In this document: positions 1 through 3,732 of the stretch, piece after piece
Layout: each line of letters starts with the position of its first letter
How positions within the stretch are numbered: position 1 is the first letter of the stretch
Source of the DNA: Desulfatirhabdium butyrativorans
GTDB taxonomy: Bacteria > Desulfobacterota > Desulfobacteria > Desulfobacterales > JAIFKL01
Length of the DNA stretch: 5,536 nt
NCBI GenBank assembly: GCA_022736535.1
Contig: DZCT01000348.1
Coordinates: forward strand, 1-5,536
Direction: 5' to 3'
The notes under the pieces: generated by a model
What the model was told of the DNA's origin: nothing
Databases searched by the model: none
The model's input: only the letters and a program-made list of their open reading frames with translations
Made by a program: the position numbers and the translations under genes

Positions 1-24
1 GATGATGTCTGCAAACCGGATGAT

Positions 25-50
25 GTCGGGGTTCGCAGGCTCACCCCGAC
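25..50. repeat. Short GC-rich inverted repeat
   Basis: The arms gtcggggt (25-32) and accccgac (43-50) are perfectly complementary and enclose a 10-nt loop. No T-tract follows, so it is not a convincing intrinsic terminator. A similar palindrome (ggggtc/gacccc) recurs at 2477-2494, which suggests a dispersed repeat family. No coding potential is apparent at the left edge of the window. Confidence 0.5.
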
Positions 51-62
51 CTACGGCATTGC

Positions 63-124
63 TGCGCCCTTTGCGTACTTTGCGAGAGATAAAGTTTCTC
101 GCAAAGTACGCAGAGATCGCAAAG
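63..124. repeat. Inverted pair of 'ctttgcg' repeats forming a 16-bp hairpin
   Basis: The arms tgcgtactttgcgaga (72-87) and tctcgcaaagtacgca (97-112) are perfectly complementary over 16 bp with a 9-nt loop. The heptamer ctttgcg recurs within and outside the arms (69-75, and as cgcaaag at 118-124). The left half (63-87) recurs almost unchanged at 181-204. This is an interspersed palindromic repeat in the non-coding stretch before the CofD-like gene. The stem is followed by an A-rich stretch on the plus strand, so a plus-strand terminator is not indicated. Confidence 0.75.
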
Positions 125-138
125 AAAAAAAGAGAGCA

Positions 139-180
139 GATTTGACAGCTTTTTAAGATTTATCTGACCTTTAAAATCTT
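139..180. repeat. 'gatttgaca' motif followed by a weak dyad
   Basis: The sequence starts gatttgacagctttttaag and ends with a 7-bp dyad, aagattt (155-161) with aaatctt (174-180). The same gatttgaca start occurs at 2161 and at 5514 in the window. It contains TTGACA (142-147), but no acceptable -10 lies 16-18 nt downstream, so I do not call it a promoter. It is probably a degenerate copy of a dispersed repeat. Confidence 0.35.
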
Positions 181-206
181 TGCGCCCTTTGCGTCTTTGC
201 GAGAAA
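181..206 (+). repeat. Second direct copy of the 'ctttgcg' repeat
   Basis: Positions 181-204 match 63-87 except for one missing base (gcgtcttt against gcgtacttt). The copy ends only 12-14 nt before the ATG of the CofD-like gene, so it takes up the space where a ribosome binding site would sit. The only purine-rich stretch near the start codon (gcgagaaa) belongs to the repeat itself. Confidence 0.7.
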
Positions 207-217
207 CATAATCAGAC

Positions 218-1429
218 ATGCAGTTTTCTAATATGATTACTTTTGTCCAAGTCACCCGAACATTGCAGCTTCCCGACCCCGTGAAAATCGAGCGCTACAG
301 GCGCAGCCCTGATCTGGGTCCGAAGATTCTTTTTTTCAGCGGCGGCAGCGCGCTGAGAAAAACCAGTACGGAACTGACCGGCTACACCCATAATTCGATT
401 CACATTATCACGCCCTTTGATTCGGGCGGCAGTTCGGCAAAACTCAGAGACGCGTTTGCCATGCCCGCGGTCGGCGATATCCGCAATCGGCTTCTGGCGC
501 TGGCAGACCGAAGTCTCCACGGGAATCCTGAAATTTTCAGGCTCTTTGCCCATCGTTTTCCGAATAAAGGCAATCAGGATGAATTTGTCCGTGAACTGGA
601 AAGCATGATTGCCGCAAAACATCCCCTGGTGGCAAATATTCCCGATCCCATGCGGAAAATCATCCGCCATCATCTGCATCTTTTTAAACACAATATGCCG
701 GCTGATTTTGACTTGCACAAGGCAAGCATCGGAAATCTGATTCTGACCGGCGGCTATTTGGAAAATCATCACCATCTGGACCCGGTGATTTTCATCTTCT
801 CCAAATTGGTGCAGGTTCGGGGCATGGTTCGGCCTGTGCTGAACAAAGACCTTCATCTGATTGCCGAAATGGAAAACGGAGAAATCATCGTGGGTCAGCA
901 CAATCTCACCGGCAAAGAGGTTTCGCCTATTTCTTCAAAGATAAAAAAGGTTTATCTCAGCAACGGGCGCAAATATCCCAAGCCGGCAAAAATTGTGATC
1001 CGAAAAAAGATGAATGACCTGATCCATGAAGCCGAACTGGTCTGTTATCCGATGGGCAGTTTTTATTCAAGTCTTATCGCCAACTTATTGCCGAAAGGCG
1101 TGGGAAGGGCGATCAGCCGGAATCCATGCCCCAAAGTGTTTATCCCGAACACGGGCGATGATCCCGAACAGTACGGTCTTGACTTGACAGATCAGATTCG
1201 GACCCTGATTTCATACGTCAGACAGGATGATCCGGAGCATATCTCGGAAAAAGGTGTGCTTGATTTTGTTATTCTTGACAGAAAAAATTTCAGGTACGCG
1301 GGGGAATTGGATGAAAATTTCATGCAGCAGGCAGGCATCCAAGTCATTGACTGCCCTCTGATAAGTCCGGAGACTTATCCCCACATTGATGAAAAACTGC
1401 TTGTCCCGGTACTGCTGTCTTTGGTTTAG
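218..1429 (+). CDS. GAK system CofD-like protein (CofD/YvcK-fold family)
   Basis: This 403-aa protein has the signature of the CofD/YvcK superfamily. It has a glycine-rich strand-loop FFSGGSALR (residues 39-47), the block TPFDSGG (65-71) leading into LRDAFAMPAVGDIRN (76-90), an IGNLILTGGYL segment (171-181), and a C-terminal YPMGSFYSSLIANLL (277-291) that corresponds to the family's 'GPGSlyTSilpnLl' motif. CofD itself transfers a phospholactate-type group to the deazaflavin Fo, while YvcK proteins bind UDP-sugars. The divergent 'SGGSALR' and 'YPMGSFYSS' forms are what I recall for the subgroup named 'GAK system CofD-like', whose substrate is unknown. It lacks a signal peptide or membrane segment and is probably cytosolic. 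An in-frame TAA at 209-211 makes ATG 218 the first possible start; Met6 (233) is an alternative. Neither has a good Shine-Dalgarno sequence. The amphi-Trp genes downstream on the same strand support the GAK assignment, though 393 bp separate them. Family assignment is firm and subgroup likely; the reaction is unknown. Confidence 0.87.
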   Translation: MQFSNMITFVQVTRTLQLPDPVKIERYRRSPDLGPKILFFSGGSALRKTSTELTGYTHNSIHIITPFDSGGSSAKLRDAFAMPAVGDIRNRLLALADRSLHGNPEIFRLFAHRFPNKGNQDEFVRELESMIAAKHPLVANIPDPMRKIIRHHLHLFKHNMPADFDLHKASIGNLILTGGYLENHHHLDPVIFIFSKLVQVRGMVRPVLNKDLHLIAEMENGEIIVGQHNLTGKEVSPISSKIKKVYLSNGRKYPKPAKIVIRKKMNDLIHEAELVCYPMGSFYSSLIANLLPKGVGRAISRNPCPKVFIPNTGDDPEQYGLDLTDQIRTLISYVRQDDPEHISEKGVLDFVILDRKNFRYAGELDENFMQQAGIQVIDCPLISPETYPHIDEKLLVPVLLSLV

Positions 1430-1463
1430 ATTTTCCGTGGGGCGGGCATGAGATGCGGATTAT

Positions 1464-1537
1464 CCGGAGTGCTAAAATGAAATTTCAGCATTTTCAGCAA
1501 TGTGCTAAAATTCGCTCCGCTCGTTTCAGCACTCCGG
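1464..1537. repeat. 74-bp palindromic repeat, copy 1
   Basis: The unit begins ccggagtgct and ends agcactccgg. Its terminal arms pair over 14 bp, with an inner 10-bp stem (aatttcagca with tgctaaaatt). It differs from copies 2 and 3 at two positions, 1474 (a for g) and 1486 (c for t). Each change breaks one base pair of the fold, so this is the most degraded copy. It is flanked by tgcggattat on the left and aaagcttaac on the right. Confidence 0.9.
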
Positions 1538-1563
1538 AAAGCTTAACATGAAATGCGGATTAT

Positions 1564-1637
1564 CCGGAGTGCTGAAATGAAATTTTAGCATTTTCAGCAA
1601 TGTGCTAAAATTCGCTCCGCTCGTTTCAGCACTCCGG
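1564..1637. repeat. 74-bp palindromic repeat, copy 2
   Basis: Copy 2 is identical to copy 3 over its 74 bp. The terminal stem is ccggagtgctgaaa (1564-1577) with tttcagcactccgg (1624-1637). The inner stem is aattttagca (1581-1590) with tgctaaaatt (1603-1612). The sequence ttcgctccgctcg lies between the inner stem and the right terminal arm. It starts exactly 100 bp after copy 1 and shares that copy's left flank tgcggattat, but not its right flank. Confidence 0.9.
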
Positions 1638-1639
1638 CC

Positions 1640-1654
1640 CCGGACGCCGTCCGG
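1640..1654. repeat. Small palindrome joining repeat copies 2 and 3
   Basis: The sequence ccggac-gcc-gtccgg joins the end of copy 2 to the start of copy 3, and its last four bases are the first four of copy 3. It replaces the aaagcttaac/tgcggattat flanks seen at the other junctions, so copies 2 and 3 were joined by a different event from the one that produced the 100-bp duplication. Confidence 0.6.
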
Positions 1655-1724
1655 AGTGCTGAAATGAAATTTTAGCATTTTCAGCAATGTGCTAAAATTC
1701 GCTCCGCTCGTTTCAGCACTCCGG
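1651..1724. repeat. 74-bp palindromic repeat, copy 3
   Basis: Copy 3 is identical to copy 2 and starts 87 bp after it. It carries the right flank aaagcttaac, as copy 1 does. The three copies take up most of the 393-bp gap between the CofD-like gene and the first amphi-Trp gene. They contain no reading frame of interest and no T-tract suggestive of a simple terminator. Confidence 0.9.
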
Positions 1725-1738
1725 AAAGCTTAACTTAA

Positions 1739-1757
1739 CGGCATTGATGAAATGCCG
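1739..1757. other. Small dyad in the leader of the amphi-Trp array
   Basis: The arms cggcatt (1739-1745) and aatgccg (1751-1757) form a 7-bp hairpin with a 5-nt loop, 65 nt before the first amphi-Trp start codon. Between it and the Shine-Dalgarno sequence (1758-1810) I see no convincing sigma70 or sigma54 promoter. It could be an operator, an RNA hairpin in the leader, or chance. Confidence 0.3.
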
Positions 1758-1822
1758 CCCTGCAAGGGGCTTGAAAATATTCATGCCCATGTTGCATCTG
1801 CAAACCTATCGAGGAGGAATTT

Positions 1823-2140
1823 ATGAGTAAATCGGATAAATCGGACAAAAAAGAAATTCATTTTGAAAAGGAAATGAAAACTGCGGAAGTTATCAGCTAT
1901 CTGGAAGCCCTCATCAAAAGTCTGAAAGAGGGCAAGGTCGTTATCGAGCAGGGAGGGCAGTTTGTCAGCCTGACGCCGGGCGAGATAATAGACTTTGAGA
2001 TGGAGGCGAGACAAAAGAGCGACAAAGAAAGGCTCTCCCTTGAATTCAACTGGTGCGGAAAGTCAATTGAAACGGAACCGGAAGCGTTGAAAATCTCTTC
2101 GGAAGAACCGGCTCCCGCTGTTTCCGAAAATGAGGAATAG
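1823..2140 (+). CDS. Amphi-Trp domain protein, paralog 1
   Basis: This 105-aa protein begins with the lysine-rich tract MSKSDKSDKKE, in which the SDK motif is doubled. The amphi-Trp core follows at about residues 11-77: an EIHFEKEM strand, a helix around AEVISYLEALIKSLKEGK, a strand pair VVIEQGGQFVSLTP (39-52), an acidic segment EIIDFEMEARQK, and the terminal LSLEFNW with the family's conserved Trp (W77). A poorly ordered acidic tail (78-105) includes KISSEEPAP, which recurs in paralog 4. There is no signal peptide or membrane segment. The start is fixed by a strong gaggagga at 1811-1818. Amphi-Trp is a small domain of unknown function found in GAK gene neighbourhoods, and the CofD-like gene upstream fits this. 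This is the first of four tandem paralogs, which are probably co-transcribed at least in part. Confidence 0.87.
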   Translation: MSKSDKSDKKEIHFEKEMKTAEVISYLEALIKSLKEGKVVIEQGGQFVSLTPGEIIDFEMEARQKSDKERLSLEFNWCGKSIETEPEALKISSEEPAPAVSENEE

Positions 2141-2160
2141 AAAAAGCAGCCTGCGGTAAC

Positions 2161-2205
2161 GATTTGACAACTTTTGTCATTTTATAAAAACAGGGTTGTC
2201 AAATC
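2161..2205. repeat. 45-bp inverted repeat between amphi-Trp paralogs 1 and 2
   Basis: The arms gatttgacaac (2161-2171) and gttgtcaaatc (2195-2205) are perfectly complementary over 11 bp with a 23-nt AT-rich loop. The right arm ends 15 nt before the Shine-Dalgarno sequence of paralog 2. Sequences starting gatttgaca recur at 139 and 5514. TTGACA (2164-2169) is followed by TATAAA (2183-2188) only 13 nt later, too close for a standard sigma70 promoter. No T-tract follows, so an intrinsic terminator is also unlikely. It may be a small dispersed repeat or an RNA element acting between genes 1 and 2. Confidence 0.7.
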
Positions 2206-2229
2206 TCATATTTCATATCAGGGAGGAAT

Positions 2230-2469
2230 ATGAGCAAATCGGATAAAAAAGAAATCCATTTTGAAAGGGAAATGAGAACGGCGGAGGTCATCAATTATTT
2301 GGAGTTGGTTATCAAAAGTCTTAAAGAAGGCAAAATCGTCATCGAGCATGGAGATGTGGCTATCAGCCTGACACCCGCCGAGGTGATAGAAGTTGAAATC
2401 GAAGCAAAGCAAAAGAAACGGAAAGCGAAACTTTCCCTTGAAATCAGTTGGGCATTAGCAAATATGTAA
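2230..2469 (+). CDS. Amphi-Trp domain protein, paralog 2 (domain only)
   Basis: This 79-aa protein is the shortest of the four. It has MSKSDKKE, then the core from EIHFEREM through the helix TAEVINYLELVIKSLKEGK, the strands IVIEHGDVAISLTP (36-49), the charged EVIEVEIEAKQKKRKAK, and LSLEISW ending at W74. It stops five residues after the Trp and lacks the acidic tail of the other three, so it is a natural minimal form of the domain. The gggagga at 2221-2227 sets the start at 2230. The region around residues 41-45 (HGDVA in place of QGGQF) departs most from paralogs 1 and 4. It lies 89 bp after paralog 1 and 40 bp before paralog 3. Function is unknown. Confidence 0.85.
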   Translation: MSKSDKKEIHFEREMRTAEVINYLELVIKSLKEGKIVIEHGDVAISLTPAEVIEVEIEAKQKKRKAKLSLEISWALANM

Positions 2470-2476
2470 TCTCACG

Positions 2477-2494
2477 GCGGGGTCCCGACCCCGC
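2477..2494. other. GC-rich palindrome just before the paralog 3 ribosome binding site
   Basis: The arms gcggggtc (2477-2484) and gaccccgc (2487-2494) form a very stable hairpin, in practice with a tetraloop. It fills most of the 40-bp gap and ends 6 nt before the ggagg of paralog 3. It is much more GC-rich than the neighbouring coding sequence and has no trailing T-tract. It may be a dispersed palindrome (compare 25-50), a processing or stability hairpin between cistrons, or a brake on translation of the next gene. Confidence 0.55.
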
Positions 2495-2500
2495 GCTACC

Positions 2501-2505
2501 GGAGG
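2501..2505 (+). promoter_or_regulatory. Shine-Dalgarno of paralog 3, favours the second ATG
   Basis: The sequence ggagg is followed by two adjacent ATGs, at 2507 and 2510. Only one base separates it from the first, and four from the second, so 2510 is the likelier start. This also gives the N-terminus MSKSDKKE found in paralogs 1 and 2. Confidence 0.65.
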
Positions 2506-2509
2506 AATG

Positions 2510-2800
2510 ATGAGCAAATCGGATAAAAAAGAAATCAGCTTTGAGAAAACCATGAGAAATACAGAACTGATTTCCTATTTGGAGTCATTTATCAAAAGTT
2601 TGAAAAACGGCAAGATTGTGATTGAGCAGAGCGGAAAATTTGTATGTCTGACGCCTACCGATATGGTGGCGGTTGAGATGGAGGCAAAGCAGAAGAAAGG
2701 CAAGGAAAAACTCGCTCTTGAATTCAGTTGGAAACCGGAAATCAGAATATCTTCCAGCGAGCCGGTTTTTCAGTCTGATGATTATCAGCAAATGAGCTAA
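2510..2800 (+). CDS. Amphi-Trp domain protein, paralog 3
   Basis: This 96-aa protein starts MSKSDKKE. Its core resembles the other copies: EISFEKTM, helix NTELISYLESFIKSLKNGK, strands IVIEQSGKFVCLTP, charged MVAVEMEAKQKKGKEK, and LALEFSW ending at W74. The 22-residue tail (KPEIRISSSEPVFQ...) is serine- and acid-rich and shares only a weak ISSSEP echo with the ISSEEP of paralogs 1 and 4. EISFEKTM and MEAKQKK or a near match link it to paralog 4. An extra in-frame ATG at 2507 would add one Met, but the ribosome binding site spacing disfavours it. Paralog 4 follows 23 bp later, consistent with one transcript. Confidence 0.86.
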   Translation: MSKSDKKEISFEKTMRNTELISYLESFIKSLKNGKIVIEQSGKFVCLTPTDMVAVEMEAKQKKGKEKLALEFSWKPEIRISSSEPVFQSDDYQQMS

Positions 2801-2811
2801 GTCTTTTTATT

Positions 2812-2818
2812 AAGGAGG
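2812..2818 (+). promoter_or_regulatory. Shine-Dalgarno of paralog 4, favours the second ATG
   Basis: The strong aaggagg is followed by ATGs at 2821 and 2824. The spacing is two bases to the first and five to the second. The second gives MGKSDKK, aligned with the other paralogs. Confidence 0.65.
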
Positions 2819-2823
2819 AAATG

Positions 2824-3210
2824 ATGGGCAAATCGGATAAAAAGTCGGATAAAAAGGAAATCAGCTTTGAAAAGACGATGAAAAAAACAGAGATGATTTC
2901 CTATCTTGAGGCGATTGTCAGAAGTTTGAAAGAGGGCAAGGTTGTCATTGAGCAGGGAGGGCAGTTTGTCAGCCTCACGCCCGGAGAAATGATAGCCGTT
3001 GAGATGGAAACAAAGCAGAAGAAAGACAAAGAAAAATTCTCTCTTGCTTTCAGTTGGAAAGCCGGACTGGTGATTGAGCCGGATGAGGAAAGCGTGAAAA
3101 TTTCATCGGAAGAGCCGGCGCCTTGTTCTGACATTGAGGCTCATGCAGCCGATCCCTGTTCTGAAAAAGCGATAACGCATTCTTATGATGCAGAAAAGGC
3201 TGATTTTTAA
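2824..3210 (+). CDS. Amphi-Trp domain protein, paralog 4 (longest tail)
   Basis: This 128-aa protein has a doubled KSDKKSDKKE start, as paralog 1 does. The core is EISFEKTM, helix TEMISYLEAIVRSLKEGK, strands VVIEQGGQFVSLTP (40-53), charged MIAVEMETKQKKDKEK, and FSLAFSW ending at W78. The stretch KEGKVVIEQGGQFVSLTPGE is identical to paralog 1. The roughly 50-residue tail contains KISSEEPAP, again shared with paralog 1, and then runs on with IEAHAADPCSEKAITHSYDAEKADF, a low-complexity acidic sequence with two cysteines. No membrane or export signal is visible. It is the last gene of the array, followed by more than 500 bp of repeat-filled non-coding DNA. Function is unknown; membership of the amphi-Trp family is clear. 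Confidence 0.86.
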   Translation: MGKSDKKSDKKEISFEKTMKKTEMISYLEAIVRSLKEGKVVIEQGGQFVSLTPGEMIAVEMETKQKKDKEKFSLAFSWKAGLVIEPDEESVKISSEEPAPCSDIEAHAADPCSEKAITHSYDAEKADF

Positions 3211-3315
3211 ATTTTAAAACAACATTCCGGCAAATCTTTGGCGCACAGCTTTCCACGGGATTATTGTTGCATCATATTCCGTGAAGCATGAAAAATTCAA
3301 GCGTTGTTTTTTTCA
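3211..3315. other. Non-coding stretch after the amphi-Trp array
   Basis: I see no gene here. A possible hairpin pairs cacgggat (3254-3261) with attccgtg (3276-3283), with one G-T pair and a 14-nt loop. It lacks a T-tract, so it is only a weak candidate for the end of the amphi-Trp transcript. Confidence 0.3.
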
Positions 3316-3575
3316 GCCACGAATGCACACAGATTTTTACACGAACTGAAGCACACGAATTTTTTTCTCGTTTTCTCGTTTTCTCGTTCATTCTCGTTCC
3401 CACGCTCCGCGTGGGAATGCAGAACGGACGCTCCGCGTCCGGCGGTCCCGCGACGAGCGGACGTTCCCACGCGGAGCGTGGGAACGAGAGTTCAACTGTG
3501 TAACTCGTAAAATATTCATTCGTGTTTTTTATTCGTGAGACCCTTTTTATAAGATTGGCTGTGTTCATTCGTGGC
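3316..3575. repeat. 121-bp inverted-repeat element, copy A, interrupted
   Basis: This copy consists of 53 bp (3316-3368) and 68 bp (3508-3575) that align without gaps to copy B at 3598-3718, with about 7 mismatches in 121 positions. The ends gccacgaatgcacaca and the complement of tgtgttcattcgtggc form a 16-bp terminal inverted repeat with one mismatch. The 139 bp between the halves are absent from copy B. Internal acacgaat/attcgtgt and cacgaa/ttcgtg pairs would let the element fold into one long imperfect hairpin. It shows no coding capacity. Confidence 0.85.
3369..3507. mobile_element. 139-bp palindromic insert (candidate non-autonomous element)
   Basis: The insert splits copy A of the 121-bp repeat. 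Two 25-bp arms (3393-3417 and 3464-3488) are perfect reverse complements, and each is itself a hairpin, ttcccacg-ctccg-cgtgggaa. Between them lies a third hairpin, cggacg-ctccg-cgtccg (3425-3441), with the same loop. The left edge has ctcgtttt repeated. The sequence ctcgt occurs at both junctions (3367-3371 and 3504-3508) and could be a 5-bp target duplication, although copy B has cttaa there and so does not prove it. It encodes no transposase; any mobility would need enzymes supplied from elsewhere. Confidence 0.6.
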
Positions 3576-3597
3576 TAAAAAACACCCCGCAGTTTCT

Positions 3598-3718
3598 GCC
3601 ACGAATGAACACAAATTGTTTCACGAACTGAAGCACACGAATTTTTTTCTTAAAATATTCATTCGTGTTTTCTATTCGTGAAACCCTTTTTATAAGATTG
3701 GCTGTGTGCATTCGTGGC
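3598..3718. repeat. 121-bp inverted-repeat element, copy B, intact
   Basis: This is the uninterrupted counterpart of copy A, in the same orientation and 22 bp after it. Its ends gccacgaatgaacaca and tgtgtgcattcgtggc are inverted with one mismatch. Internal pairs acacgaat (3635-3642) with attcgtgt (3661-3668), and cacgaa (3622-3627) with ttcgtg (3675-3680), give a nested hairpin. It ends 14 bp from the stop codon of the histidine kinase gene on the other strand. Confidence 0.85.
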
Positions 3719-3730
3719 AAAAAGCCACGA
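3712..3730 (-). terminator. Hairpin just after the histidine kinase stop codon
   Basis: Read on the minus strand, tcgtggc (3730-3724), a ttttt loop and gccacga (3718-3712) form a 7-bp stem starting 2 nt after the TAA. No T-tract follows, so it is not a standard intrinsic terminator. Its right arm on the minus strand is the end of the 121-bp repeat, so the hairpin is partly supplied by the repeat. Confidence 0.3.
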
Positions 3731-3732
3731 TT

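Noticed and set aside
142..177. Promoter for the CofD-like gene using TTGACA at 142
   Set aside because: The best -10-like sequences lie at wrong spacings (6, 13 or 24 nt), and the TTGACA is part of a recurring repeat motif.
212..901. 229-codon reading frame on the minus strand
   Set aside because: It is antisense to the CofD-like gene, whose frame carries clear family motifs; the minus-strand translation resembles no protein family I know.
1464..1724. CRISPR array made of the 74-bp repeats
   Set aside because: The units are too long, are tightly self-complementary throughout, and are separated by 26 and 13 bp of shared or palindromic sequence rather than unique spacers. No cas gene is visible.
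1771..1799. Promoter for the amphi-Trp array (TTGAAA at 1771)
   Set aside because: No acceptable -10 lies at 16-18 nt, and the ttgca at 1792 lacks the upstream GG needed for a sigma54 site.
1781..3134. Minus-strand reading frames opposite the amphi-Trp genes (1781-2014, 2218-2412, 2585-2791, 2901-3134)
   Set aside because: They resemble one another only because the plus-strand paralogs do. The plus strand has the ribosome binding sites and the recognisable domain.
3272..3568. Overlapping reading frames of 68-98 codons on both strands across the palindromic repeats, with peptides such as FPRSAWE and PTRSVGT
   Set aside because: They are translations of the palindromic repeat, are mirrored on both strands, and lack ribosome binding sites. 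Such peptides are typical of spurious annotation of this repeat type.
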